64,000 bases of DNA from Urechis unicinctus (GCA_034190875.2 CM067348.1:11700935-11764934); one strand, 5' to 3'. Positions 49,795 to 62,585 are shown, numbered from the stretch's first letter. Notes: a model not told the origin generated them from the sequence alone. A program made the numbers and translations.

Positions 49795-51702
49795 GTGAAT
49801 GTGGCTCTTTTTATGTGTGTGTTTACAGCTTCGGCCACCGGTAGCATCAGCATGGGCAGCCAGGACAGACGTAATCTACGTTCAAGTATGGTGATGAAAG
49901 GGAAAGCCAGATCTCTCGGCACGTTTCGCCAGAAATGTGTGTGATTTGCCAAAACGAGCAGTATGCTGTAGAGGCTCACACTCGCAAGATGAAAACAGAA
50001 AGACTTGCCTCACCTTCAACCATCGATGCGAAAAACTTAAAGCAAGCAGCAAGGGACAACAACAACAACACAGCCCTTCTACTTCCATCCAAGTCTAGTA
50101 CCACCCAAAGATGCTTCAAAGAGTACACAAAGTATTCGACCAAACAAAAGCCAGCTGATACAGTAGATCACCAGACACATATCATGTGTTCTGCGATACA
50201 GTGAAATCAATAATCATTGACTAGAAAGAGATCTACAGGCTCAGAAGATTAATGAAAATGTTCATTGATCAGATTAAAATCAGCCATGGAGTAGATGCTC
50301 CAACCTATAAGACAGGAAATCTTTAAAAAAACGCCTGCAGAAAACATTCCCACAGCTTCATTTTCTCACACCTAGGCTGCGATCTCAAGGAGATCGTGTC
50401 TTTGTCAATGACATTGCCACAGAAACACTGCTGGTAGAACATAAGCTCATCCAAGTAGCAATCCATGGCGGAAGTACGAGTAACGAGTCAAGCAGTGATG
50501 ACGATGCACAACTTGTATCAACTCCACTGCCAGATTACCGAGGAAATGCCAAGCATTGTGAAAACGAAAGGCCATAGATGCTGTTCAATCCAATATGCCA
50601 TGCCCCCCACATCTGAATACCTGACTACAAAAACCGCTGAAAAACATGGTACGTCCCTGCCTGTTCAACTTTCTCGCTTGGATTTTTGGCGCCTCCCAGG
50701 ATCCTGAGACTGATGCGTTTGTGAATGTACCAGATGCAACTCACAAGAAGATCATTTCATTGGCTCAAGATATTATTTATCTGTCAGCACAAAGAAAGAT
50801 ACAGACGCCCAACCACTTGTCATTGGCGATGGCCGTCCGCCATTTGACTGGTTCAGCTCAGTTAATTGGTTTGCTGAATGGGTTTCCCACTCTGTCACAT
50901 TGAATTTTGACACGAGTATTGCTAAACATGAACTCAGTCGAGGGGACGGTGCTCTGCCATCTACAATACTGCCGGGTAAGCACACCACACTGGTGTGGGA
51001 CAATAATGATTTCAGAGAAGAAACTCTAACAGTCCATGGAACGACACACAACACAAATGACATTGTCATCCAGAGGCCATCTTCATCTGTAACAGTCACT
51101 ACCTGTACATCCGATGAGTCTACAAGCACACCACTCGAGAAAGATCGATGCAGCCACCAACACCAATCCTGGCCACCTACTCAGATGTGAAGAAGGCAGG
51201 ACCTGCATTCTTTGCAATAGGAATTTCTTTGGAGATGTCAGCGTATGCGCCATTGCTGAAGAGTCCTGCGAATAAAGACTTTGCCTATATCTTCACAATA
51301 TTCCATATATATGGCCAGTTGATACCATCATAGACTGGATTCAATCAACTACTGTGGTTGTTTTGAATTTTCAGCTATATATAAGAGAAGTCTACAGGCT
51401 ACTCCAGACATCCCACAACCATGGATTGAAGATAAAGAACAACGACCTCCTAATTGAATGGATGACCCTTTCACCTGCACCAGATAGTGTCATGGAGTGT
51501 GGCTTACTGTTCTGGGACTTGCAAAAAAAAAAAAAAAATATATAGCAACGCTAGCACATGCACATGTTTGCAGAATTACGTTCCATTTACAGAACTGTGT
51601 AAGTGTGCAACGGAGAACTGTAGCAATTGTACAGGATACCTTGACCCAGCAGATGATGATGAGGATGATGACGATGAGGATTCTGATCTTGAAGAAGATT
51701 AA
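49795..51702 (+). pseudogene. Degraded transposon-associated ORF with Cys-rich tail
   Basis: Fragments in several frames form an ordered protein: CVICQNEQYAVEAHTRKMKT, DRVFVNDIATETLL, LFNFLAWIFGASQDPETDAF, HLSLAMAVRHLTGSAQLIGL, LVWDNNDFREETLTVHGTTH with NTNDIVIQ, LATYSDVKKAGPAFFAIG, WMTLSPAPDSVMECGLL, and a Cys-rich end (NASTCTCLQNY, LCKCATENCSNC) followed by an Asp/Glu-rich tail. I know this block order from repetitive, uncharacterised proteins in cnidarian, mollusc and amphioxus genomes; the transposon class is not clear to me. More than five frame changes and internal stops make it a pseudogene. Confidence 0.6.
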
Positions 51703-52680
51703 GCATTTTGATATGTATGTTTGCGGGAACACCATATCAACTTTGTACATACCTATTTCTCTCAAGCTGAGGTCACAGAAAAGAAGGCGTACGTTATTAT
51801 CAATTCCTTTGAGGGAATATTTTGCTCCATTTCCTTCATTATGTTTCAACTTTATGCTACTGCATGGGACACCATCATGTACTCCATACACTATATTCTG
51901 ATTAGCTTCAGTTACAGCATTAATTATCACTTTGAAGTATAAAACAGTGAGATCTGTCATTGCAGAGTTAAATTTATGGCATAATATTCACAACAATTTA
52001 AAGCATGTATTGTCAAAAAAAACCCACTTCACGTTGGTGCATCTTCTGCATTTATTGAAGGAAATTTATTGATTTGTTTTTTTTTTTCATTTCTTTGCTA
52101 TTTTCTACTATGACAAATAAACACTGTTTACAGAATAGAATTCGAATTACAATATCAAAGTCTTTGTTATAATTTCAGTTCTCCAAGTGTTCTTAAATGG
52201 AAAATATTTTCATTCGTACAGTTGATGTCATGCAAATGACACTTTAACGCAGTGGTTCTCGCAAATGTGCAACATTTGCGACTGTGAAAAAAACCATGTT
52301 CTTTAGAAGAGTTTTGGGTCCCATTTTATTAACTTTTTACCCCCACCCCCGATGGTGGTCATGGAACGGAAAAACGGGGGCGTATTTAACGCCATGGCCC
52401 ACAGTCTAATATGTGTAAGTGAACTCGTGGCCATTGGCTGAAACATATAATATATCATACTTTAATGTACAGTCTGATTGAATAAAGGTGAGTGATATAT
52501 TCATAAACAACCGGTTTTAATGATGTTCCTTTTTGTTTTAACAAACCTTCATCTCCATTATATTTAACCGTCTGTCTAATGAACACATGATAACATTTTT
52601 TTCTTTTTTCCTGTAACAAACAAATTGTCATCGCGATGGTTTATGTGCCCCAGTATAGTCTATAACTGACTGTATACATA
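51703..52680. other. A/T-rich sequence without recognised features
   Basis: AATAAA signals at about 52116 and 52483 could serve the degraded ORF upstream. Nothing else is seen. Confidence 0.5.
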
Positions 52681-53166
<486 letters not shown>

Positions 53167-53581
53167 TATACTATTTTATGTAAACGTTTGCACATTGATA
53201 AGCCTATTTGGTCTTCAACAAGTGATTTTAGTTTCGGAAAAGCTTTGTCTTGGCTTCCGTCGCCGTCTTTGATGTACGTGCGCTGTCGGGTCAGGTCTGA
53301 CGTCATAACGTTATGCTACCATGTTCCCCGAGTAAGGTGGCTGTGTCTGCTGGAACAGTTTAATAGAGAGTTGATCACACGCGGTGTCACAGCACGTGGT
53401 GGTGGGACATGCAAAGTTCACAAGCCATATCATTCGCAGAAACACAGGAACCAACGGCGAAAGGGACAGATGCCGAGCGGAAACGGAAGTGAATATGACA
53501 ACAGACAGAGACACAGGCGTATATGATGAGAGGAGAGTCGCTATCGAGCGCAGAAGCTCTACATGTGAGGCAGTGGTCTTG

Positions 53582-55451
53582 TTAATTGGAAGGGAATAAA
53601 AGCACTAGCTTACTGCGGATACCCATGTAAGAGCATCCATGGGGCAGGTCCAGGATGGAATCCTCGCTGATTCCTTCACTCACTTCACGATACTCTATGA
53701 TCTCTTCTTCATAACGTCCAGTAGCTGAACCCACACAATCATAACGTCTAGCTTGGAGCGCGCAAAGTCATAAAGTCTAGCAGCATACTGCACGAGATCA
53801 AGCACAGAGCTAGGTTACCGTACACAGTATTTGACCTAACTGGGAAGACGACCAGCTGCGCGACCTACCTGGAAAGACGACCTGCCGCGTGACCTACCTG
53901 GGAAGACGACCTGCCGCATGACCTACCCGTAAAGACGACCAGCCGCGTGACCTACCCGGGAAGATGACCTGCCACGTGACCTACCCGGTAAGTCGACCTG
54001 CTGCGTGACCTACCCGGTAAGTCGACCTGCTGCGTGACCTACCCGGGAAAGCGACCTGCTGCGTGACTTACCTGGGAAGACGACCTGCTGCTTCCTGTAG
54101 AGGAACATGCAGTCCGAGCTTCTGACCGTATACGTTGAGCGACGGTAGAGGTCATCATTGAAGCCGTAAACGTCGACACGGAGATCGTCACCCAGAGTGA
54201 ACCTCTCCAGCAGCGGGTGCGTCTCCTCTGTTAACAAAATGGCTGATTTAGTCCAGTTAACAAACAATACCCTCTCAAAATAAAGTGGCTTCATTCCATG
54301 TGACAAACAAACGCCCACTCTTCTTCGTAACAGACTGTCTGATTAAGACCGCGTAACAAAGAATAACCCACTCTTCTTCGTAACAGACTGTCTGATTTAG
54401 ACCGCGTGACAAAGAATAGCGCACTCTTCTTCACAACAGACTGTCTGATTTAGACCGCTTGACAAAGAATAGCGCACTCTTCTTCACAACAGACTGTCTG
54501 ATTTAGACGCGTGACGAATAACCCACTCTTCTTCGTGACTGAAGACTGCGTGACAAAAAATAGCGCACTCTTCTTCACAACAGACTGTCTGATTTAGACC
54601 GCGTGACAAAGAATAGCGCACTCTTCTTCACAACAGACTGTCTGATTTAGACCGCGTGACAAAGAATAGCGCACTCTTCTTCACAACAGACTGTCTGATT
54701 TAGACCGCGTGACAAAGAATAGCGCACTCTTCTTCACAACAGACTGTCTGATTTAGACCGCGTGACAAAGAATAGCGCACTCTTCTTCACAACAGACTGT
54801 CTGATTTAGACCGCGTGACAAAGAATAGCGCACTCTTCTTCACAACAGACTGTCTGATTTAGACCGCGTGACAAAGAATAGCGCACTCTTCTTCACAACA
54901 GACTGTCTGATTTAGACCGCGTGACAAAGAATAGCGCACTCTTCTTCACAGCAGACTGTCTGATTTAGACCGCTTGACAAAGAATAGCGCACTCTTCTTC
55001 ACAACAGACTGTCTGATTTAGACCGCGTGACAAAGAATAGCGCACTCTTCTTCACAACAGACTGTCTGATTTAGACCGCGTGACAGAATAGCTTTTATTT
55101 CCCATCTGTAGCCTACACTCACCTGGAATACACTGCGCCTCACAGCATCCGTACGTTGTCCACGACACGCAGCTTCCGTCTCTCATGACGTCATATTGAC
55201 GTGGCGGCACCTAAGCAATCCATAACGAGGCATGTGACGTCACGACGTTAGTGTTCATCTGTACTGAGGTTTTTAATGCAGCGTACATTACCTGGGAGAA
55301 ATCAATTATGGTTCTGGTCAACTCAGGTGCGTTGGGCAATGACATGTTTGTGTAGTCGGTCATGGTTCGTTGTCGGACCAAGTCGAATGCATACCTTGAC
55401 GGACGCCGAGAAACATATTTGTTTAATCATATAATTATATAGTAACCAGCA

Positions 55452-55485
<34 letters not shown>

Positions 55486-56303
55486 ACCATTTTGTTGTTT
55501 CGGTGAAACCAGGCGGAAGACAACATATCGTATTTACTCGATGTATAGTTTACATGTGCCCTAGATTGGATAAAGTACTGGCGGTTGGCGTTATGTAAGC
55601 TGTCTAGCTACCAGGCTAGCTACTAGTAATGTATTGGACTATATGACTGTACACACCTACAAACAAGAGCGAGGCACCGTTCACATACAGACTCCTGTAA
55701 GGTAACACATACTCACATTTAACAATGAGGCAACGCCAAGTTATAAACTTAACAATTAAACAGAAACGCCCACCTACACTTTAAGGTAACGCCCATTTTC
55801 AGCTAATAAAATCGTAACGCCAATTTACAGCTCTCAATAAAGTAGTGCCACTTTACAACTAGTTATAAGGTAACGGCACTTAAAGTAATAAATAGATAAC
55901 GCCACTTTTCAGGTAATAATGAAGTAGCGCCCATTTAACCAAAAGGTAAGACCGATTTACAGTCAAATACGGTAACGTACGCAAATAACAAACCACAAGA
56001 TTACGCTTATTTCCAGCTAACAATAACGTATCTGTTATTCACCGCTAACTGTTCGGTAACGACCTTGTACGGTAACGAATTATTATAGCTAACAATGAGG
56101 TAAGGTTCTTTTACAGCTAATGATAAGGCAACGCTGGCTCACCTGGCAACGCCATTCACAAAAGCATCATTGCCTCCAAATGGCCAGTACTGGAAGAACG
56201 TCAGCCCCAGTGACGCCTCGAAGCGCTGGGGCATACAACACACGTCCGCCTGAGCGAGCCTCGTGAACGAGGACAACGCAAGACTTACGAAAAGAACCAA
56301 CAT
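53582..56303 (-). CDS. Ependymin-related secreted protein, five exons, complete
   Basis: Small secreted glycoprotein of the ependymin/MERP family; animal members bind lipids or calcium and sit in extracellular or lysosomal spaces. Exons on minus: 56303-56143, 55394-55292, 55210-55123, 54227-54072, 53724-53582, all in phase, 216 residues. The ATG at 56303 gives a signal peptide (MLVLFVSLALSSFTRLAQA) followed by DVCCMPQRFEA; an open frame extends further upstream but would bury the signal. Family landmarks: the CC start, YAFDLVRQR, TIIDFSQ, GSCVSW and EAQCIP, LGDDLRVDVYGF, SSDCMFLY, and the end SEGISEDSILDLPHGCSY. Several Cys match the family pattern. The exon 4 donor is repeated in a 29-bp array and intron 3 holds a 53-bp array. 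The exon 2 acceptor (CGTCAAG) has a poor pyrimidine tract. Confidence 0.9.
53842..54071. repeat. Splice-donor minisatellite, 29 bp x 8, ependymin exon 4
   Basis: Plus units read GCGTGACCTACCCGGGAAGA plus cgacctgct. On minus each is CAGCAGGTCGTCTTCCCAG-like exon end plus a GTAGGT or GTAAGT donor, copying about 19 nt of exon 4 and 10 nt of intron. The real donor is at 54072. Confidence 0.92.
54290..55088. repeat. Minisatellite, 53 bp x 15, ependymin intron 3
   Basis: Units start GACCGCGTGACAAAGAATAG and are almost identical in the middle of the array, with diverged and shortened units at the left end. The unit weakly resembles the exon 4 acceptor region (54227-54290). Confidence 0.95.
55453..55483. 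repeat. Poly-C tract, 31 nt, ependymin intron 1
   Basis: Uninterrupted C run about 60 nt from the exon 2 acceptor, on the template side of the gene; G-run in the transcript. Confidence 0.95.
55675..56125. repeat. Very degenerate GGTAACGCC repeat, ependymin intron 1
   Basis: A phrase of the type AAGGTAACGCCCATTTACAG recurs with much divergence about every 40-45 bp. It looks like an old, decayed minisatellite. Confidence 0.5.
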
Positions 56304-56464
56304 GGTCGACTTCAAGCCGCACACACTCTGCACTATATTACAGGAACGATATCGGATTGTTGCGTGATATTGTGAGTGATCGCGTGAGAAAGCGCGATAT
56401 GGCATATATCTAAATACGTGAACAGAATAAATCATGACAATGTGTCACATAACAAGACACCGAG

Positions 56465-56835
56465 CAGATGGGTGTGTCTGTGGCGGTGGGCTGGTGGGGT
56501 GGTTGTGTCTGTGGCGATGGGTTGATGAGGTGGGTGTGTCTGTGGCGGTGGATTGGTGAGGTGGGTGTGTCTGTGGTGGTGGGTTGGTGGGTGTGTGTGT
56601 GGCGGTGGGTTGGTGTGTGTGTGTGTGGCGGTGGGTTGGTGGGTGTGTCTGTGGCGGTGGGTTGGTGGATGTGTCTGTAGTGGTGGTTTGGTGGGTGTGT
56701 CTGAGGTGATGGGTAGGTGAAGTGGGTGTGTCTGTGGTGGTGGGATGGTGAGGTTGGTGTGTCTGTGGTGGTGGGTTGGTGGAGTGGGTGCGTCTGTTGT
56801 GGTTGGTTGGTGGAGTGGGTGCGTCTGTGGTGGCT
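56465..56835. repeat. Minisatellite GGTGGGTGTGTCTGTGGCGG
   Basis: About eleven imperfect G/T-rich units of 31-33 bp upstream of the ependymin gene. Rich in G-triplets on plus. Confidence 0.87.
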
Positions 56836-56844
56836 CATAAAATC

Positions 56845-57035
56845 CAAATAGCTTCGACCTGCTGATAAAATGAAAAAACAGCTTGGATCGGCTGATAAAA
56901 TAAAAAATAGCTTGGACCTGCTTATAAAATAAAAAACAGCTTGGACCTGCTTATAAAATAAAAAACAGCTTGGACCGGCTGATAAATTTAAAAAAAGCTT
57001 TGACCGGCTGATAAAATTAAAGATAACTTTGACCG
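56845..57035. repeat. Minisatellite, about 37 bp x 5
   Basis: Units of AGCTTGGACCTGCTTATAAA plus ataaaaaac, variably diverged. Confidence 0.8.
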
Positions 57036-57790
57036 GCTTGCAACATCTAAACAGTCGTGTTTATGCTTTTATTACAATGTTCGGTGTACAGTGATTTAGT
57101 GACGTAGTGACGTAGTGATGTAGTGATGTAGTGCCCCAAAAGTAATGCTTCTAAAGAAAATATAGCGGGATTGATGATTTATGTTGCTTTTATGGAGAGT
57201 TAACTTAATGTTAACTTGTCTGAATATCTAGCTTCATCAAGATAATGTCATTCACTGTGTGTAACACTTAACGGTTTGACTGTGAGGGAACCTTGTCGAG
57301 GTGTTTAGAACCCAGTTTTGTCATCGCCATATTTGTCTGACTGTGCGGCCCTAATGATATACGTCTTAATAAGAACTCGACTTTCGTCTACAGGTGTACA
57401 TCCGTAATAGTTGATGGAGAATAAGCTCTTACAACAGACACGGCTGCCAGTGCCAGCTGACATATACAAGTCATATTGCTGATACAGCAATTTATGTCAT
57501 TGATTCACAGAAACGGTCAATGAAACGCGGTCAATGAAACAGGTGTTTCATGTCACAGAAGTCCCAGTATTCACCCACCAAAGCTGACCCGAAAAGACAA
57601 ATACATGATATGTTTTTATGAGGTAGCAGGTTTTATCTCTAATGGGCTGGTTTGTTTCCCACCGACCTGTAACCTTACTGACCTCGCCTCGTGTATGTAT
57701 GATATGATGTGCTCTGTACAACTTATGTACAACTCCTCACTCGGTTGCCGTGAAAGGTGTTGGCCTAGAGAAGAAAGACGAGCATTAACG
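57036..57790. other. Upstream region of the CUB gene
   Basis: No exon or array is recognised except a short GTGACGTAGTGATGTAGTG run near 57100. The promoter of the CUB gene should lie here; no convincing TATA box could be assigned. Confidence 0.4.
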
Positions 57791-60739
57791 ATGAAGACGT
57801 TCTTATTGTGCTGTGTCGCTGTCGCTGTGGTGAGTCTGGTTATAATGATAATGATTATGAGGCGGATAATAATGAACATGATATCAACCATGATAATGAC
57901 GATGATGCCGAATGATAATGATGACAATCATGATGACGCAGAATTATAATAATGGCGACGATAATTATAACGATGTCAAGGATGATAATGATGATGACAA
58001 TTATGCTGGTGAAGTGTGAGATGATGATACAAATGATAATGATAATAATGCTGGTTACGACTATGATGACAATAACGATGATGTCTATGATGATGATGAT
58101 GATGCTAAAGACTATAATGATGATGATGATGACGATGTTAACGACTATGATAATGGTGATGATAATGCTAACGACTATAATGATGATGAAGATGCTGACG
58201 ACTATGATGATGATGATGATACAGGTGACAGCCGACTTGGATCTTGATCCCTGGTCGGATCAAGGAGCGTGTAGCCCAGGAACTCGTCCACTAGTCATCG
58301 AAACCAACTTGGAGGTGATTTGGAGTCCTAACTTCCGCGAGGGAGTCTATCCTCCCAATTCTCTGTGCGAATGGATCCTCATCCCTCCAGAGGGTTTGGT
58401 AAGTACCTCATCCTAGCAACCACCAGAATCTGCTAGTAAATCTTCTTAACAAGCATCAGTACCCGCTAGTACCTCTTCCTAACAACCAACTTTATCTGTC
58501 AGTACCTCTTCTTAACAGCCACAATAACCCAAAAGTATCAATAAACATATGTACGCCTCTTAGAGAACAAGGCCGTTCACTGATTCATTGAGTTTGTATT
58601 TTCTCAGGGAGTGAGTCTACAGTTTGGTAGCATGGACATCCAGACGTGCAACAACTGCGAGTGTGACGCAATCGAGGCGTATGACGGTATGGATGACCAG
58701 GGGGATCTCATTGGCGTGCGATGCGGGGGAGCTGCCACGCCCTTAGCCTCGTTTGGAGGACCGATGTTCGTTCGTTTCCGGTCTAACAACAATGAACATG
58801 AACATGCCGGGTGGAACGGACAAATCATCCACCAGCTGACAGCTCCTTCAGGTAAACCACGCCCATTTCCTCTAGGTAAACTGCTCCCTTATCCAATTGT
58901 AGCTCCTCAAGGTAAACCACGCTCTTATCCAATCACAGCTCTTCCATGTAAACCACGCCCTTATCCAATCACAGCTCCTCAAGGTAAACCAAGGTTCTCC
59001 AGGTAAACCATGCCCTTATCCAATCACAGCTCCTCCAGGAAAACCACGCCCAATCATATTTCTACCAGGTAAACAACTCCCATATTGAATCACAGATCCT
59101 CCTGGTTAACCACACCTCATGTCCAATATCTGCTCCTTCAGATAAATCATGCACAGATCCTATCACAGCTCCTCTAGGTAAATAACACCAATGTCTAATC
59201 ACAGCTCCCAGATTTAACCACGCCCAATTGCAACTCCTTAAGATTAAACCACGCCCAATCACTGCTCCTCCAAGTAGACCACGCCCATATATAATCACTG
59301 CTCCTCCACACCCATGTTTAATCACATTTTCTCCAGGTAAATTACACCAATTTCAACTGACAGCTACTTTAAGCTAACCACGCCCACATCTATTCAAAGC
59401 TGAAGAAGAGATGAAGAAGATATTTGAGTAGGAATGGGAATGAAAACGTGATCACAAATGGTAGGCCAGTCACCACGGCTACAATGGAATGTGTATTATC
59501 TGCTTATATCAGAGTGCTTGGGATCCGTGGCCGACTACACGGAGCCGACCGGGTACATCTCATCACCCGGATGGACGCACGGCATGCCCTATCTACCGAA
59601 CTTATTCTGCAGATGGCAGCTGTCTGTACCCGGAGCTTGGGTGAGTTCATAACGCCTGCCTCACATCGGCAGCGGAATATCGTCATCCGCTCAAGATTCC
59701 ACCATAAAGTTTATTCAACGCAATGAGAAAAGACGTTACCATGACATAGTTAGGGCATCTTAGACGTTACTATGACATAATTAGGATATCATAGACATTA
59801 CCATGACAAGATTATGCTATCTTAGACGTTACCATGACATAATTACGATATCTTAGACGTTACCGTGACATAATTAGCATATCTTAGACGTTAGCATAAC
59901 ATGATTATGCTATCTTAGACGTTACCATGACATAATTACGATATCTTAGACGTTACCATGACATTATTAGCATATCTTAGACGTTACCATAACATGATTA
60001 TGCTATCTTAGACGTTACCGTGACATAATTACGATATATTGACGTTACCATGACATAATAAGGATATCTAAGACGTTACCATGACATAATTAGCATATCT
60101 AAGACGTTACCATGACATAATTAGCATATCTAAGACGTTACCATGACATAATTAGCATATCTAAGACGTTACCATGACATAATTAGCATATCTAAGACGT
60201 TACCATGGCCGGATATCATTGACGTTGCTTTCTCTATTAAGAACTTATTAGAAGACCCACACTTACTGTAGTGAGCCACTTTACTAAGACCCATGCTTGA
60301 TTTACCAAGAACCATACTTACTTTAACTCATCCTGATATAACTAAGCTCCGTGTTGACACCACAGGGCTACCAACTGGAGTTCGACCCGGGCTTCACCAC
60401 AGAGAACTGTTGTACCTGCGACTACCTGCAGCTTCATAACGGCACGTTGCTGTCCGACACACGCACGGCTCGCTGGTTCGGAGATGACGAGCCGCATATC
60501 GCTTACTCGCCAGGGGCCAATCTACTCGTCCACTTTCCGACAGACGCTTCCGGTCAGGCAGCTGGCTTCGGCTTCACCTACACTACACGTAAGTCGACCT
60601 GTCAGTTACAAATTCTCATCCGAACTCGCTCAACATGGTCTAACGCTTTACGGGGTTCTCATCAGCCCGGCGCCAGGACGTGTCGGTCTCCCCGTCATTG
60701 TCACCGTGATGTGGTCTTGTTGCAGTGTACGCCCCCTGA
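57791..60739 (+). CDS. Secreted protein with two CUB domains, six exons, complete
   Basis: Exons 57791-57829, 58225-58398, 58608-58851, 59513-59640, 60366-60588, 60726-60739 join in phase to 273 residues. Signal peptide MKTFLLCCVAVAVVTA is split by intron 1. CUB 1 spans roughly residues 28-150 with WSPNFREGVYPPNSLCEWIL, CDAIEAYDG, VRCGG and MFVRFRSNNN; CUB 2 spans roughly 155-268 with CLGSVADYTEPTGYISSPGW, YLPNLFCRW, CDYLQLHNG, TARWFGDD, LLVHFPTDAS and FGFTYTT. The last exon adds only LYAP and a stop. No transmembrane segment or protease domain is present, so it is likely a secreted binding protein. AATAAA follows at 60812. Intron 3 repeats the exon 3 donor; intron 1 is an ATG/GAT-rich low-complexity tract. 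Confidence 0.9.
57835..58222. repeat. GAT/AAT trinucleotide-rich low-complexity intron
   Basis: Almost the whole CUB gene intron 1 is imperfect (GATAAT)n and (GATGAT)n, with CCATGATAATG phrases. The polyM/polyD open frames across it are spurious. Confidence 0.9.
58842..59345. repeat. Splice-donor minisatellite, about 36 bp, CUB exon 3
   Basis: About twelve decaying units of CACAGCTCCTCAAGGTAAAC plus cacgccc. Exon 3 ends CTGACAGCTCCTTCAG|GTAAACCACGCCC, so units copy about 12-14 nt of exon plus the donor. Several units keep AG|GTAAAC. Confidence 0.88.
59735..60212. repeat. Minisatellite, 32 bp x 15, CUB gene intron 4
   Basis: Units of TTAGACGTTACCATGACATA plus attagcatatc. The right half is nearly homogeneous. 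Confidence 0.93.
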
Positions 60740-60811
60740 CAGCGTCCCGTGACAGCGCCCCGTGACAAACGGAGAAGAGGAGCGCGTCTTCCTACAATCG
60801 ATACAAAATGC

Positions 60812-60817
60812 AATAAA
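60812..60817 (+). terminator. Polyadenylation signal of the CUB gene
   Basis: AATAAA 73 bp after the stop codon, followed within 20-30 nt by a T/G-rich stretch (TTGTCTTTCCGTTTATT). Confidence 0.7.
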
Positions 60818-60939
60818 CTCCATTAAGTTGTCTTTCCGTTTATTCTGTGAATGGTATTATTGACTTCCTCACGACACGGGCCACCACCACAAGGCCTGCA
60901 TGTCGACATAATCTCATCCTTACGTTGAACTGAATCAGA

Positions 60940-62085
60940 CGCAGGCACCCAGTTAAACAACCACAATTACACAGACAGGCATCCAGCTAAATCAACCACA
61001 ATTACACAGACAGGCATCCAGCTAAACAACCACAATTACACAGACAGGCATCCAGCTAAACAACCACAATTACACAGACAGGTATCCAGCTAAACAACCA
61101 CAATTACACAGACAGGCATCCAGCTAAACAACCACAATTACACAGACAGGCATCCAGCTAAACAACCACAATTACACAGACAGACAGGCATCCAGCTAAA
61201 CAACCACAATTACACAGACAGGCATCCAGCTAAACAACCACAATTACACAGACAGGCATCCAGCTAAACAACCACAATTACACAGACAGGCACCCAGCTA
61301 AACAACCACAATTACACAGACGACACAGGCACCCAGCTAAACAACCACAATTACACAGACGACACAGACAGGCACCCAGCTAAACAACCACAATTACACA
61401 GACAGGCACCCAGCTAAACAACCACAATTACACAGACAGGCATCCAGCTAAACAACTACAATTTCACAGACGACACAGACAGGCTCCCAGCTAAACAACC
61501 ACAATTACACAGACATGCACCCAGCTAAACAACCACGATTACACAGACGACACAGACAGGTACCCAGCTAAACAACCACAATTACACAGACAGGCACCCA
61601 GCTAAACAACCACAATTACACAGACATGCACCCAGCTAAACAACCACAATTACATAGACGACACAGATAGGCTCCCAGCTAAACAACCACAATTACACAG
61701 ACGACACAGATAGGCTCCCAGCTAAACAACCACAATTACACAGACGACACAGACAGGCACCCAGCTAAACAACCACAATTACACAGACGACACAGACAGG
61801 CACCCAGCTAAACAACCACAATTACACAGACGACACAGACGACACAGACAGACACCCAGCTAAACAACCACAATTACACAGACGACACAGATAGGCTCCC
61901 AGCTAAACAACCACAATTACACAGACGACACAGATAGGCTCCCAGCTAAACAACCACAATTACGATAGGCTCTCACAGCTAAACAACCACAATTACACAG
62001 ACGACACAGACAGGCACCCAGCTAAACAACCACAATTACACAGACGACACAGACAGGCACCCAGCTAAACAACCACAATTCCCTG
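60940..62085. repeat. Minisatellite, 33/43 bp x about 30
   Basis: Units of CAGCTAAACAACCACAATTA plus cacagacaggcaccc; many units carry an extra GACGACACA block, giving 33-bp and about 42-bp types that alternate in runs. No gene lies in it. Confidence 0.95.
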
Positions 62086-62164
62086 CTATATATCATCCAG
62101 TGCTGCCGTGGCGGCTGATTTCAATCGTTACATTTGTTTTGACAACATAGTTGTCTTTGAGTCC

Positions 62165-62585
62165 AATGTACACCTCATCTCAAGAACATATTGCTGTGCA
62201 TTGCGCTGTGATGCCTCATCTCTAGAACAGATTGCTGTGCACTGCGCTGTGATGTCTCATCTCAAGAACAGATTGCTGTGCACTGCGCTGTGATGCTTCA
62301 TTTTAAGAGCATATTGCTGTGCATTGCGCTGTGATGCCTCATCTCAAGAACATATTGCTGTGCACTGCGCTGTGATGCTTCATTTCAAGAACATATTGCT
62401 GTGCATTGCGCTGTGATGCCTCATTCCAAGAACAGATTGCTGTGCACTGCGCTGTGATGCTTCATTTCAAGAACATATTGCTGTGCATTGCGCTGTGATG
62501 TCTCATCTCTAGAACAGATTGCTGTGCACTGCGCTGTGATGTGTCATCTCAAGAACATATTGCTGTGCATTGCGCTGTGATGCAG
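62165..62585. repeat. Minisatellite, about 40 bp x 10
   Basis: Units of AACATATTGCTGTGCATTGC plus gctgtgatgcctcatctcaag; two variant types (cattgc with catatt, cactgc with cagatt) alternate, suggesting a dimeric higher-order unit of about 80 bp. Confidence 0.9.

Noticed and set aside
56410-56847. Thr/Pro/His-rich ORF
   Set aside because: G/T-rich minisatellite on the opposite strand.
57952-58416. Met-rich ORF before the CUB gene exon 2
   Set aside because: It is the GAT/AAT repeat of intron 1 running into the true exon in another register; the signal-peptide exon at 57791 joins correctly.
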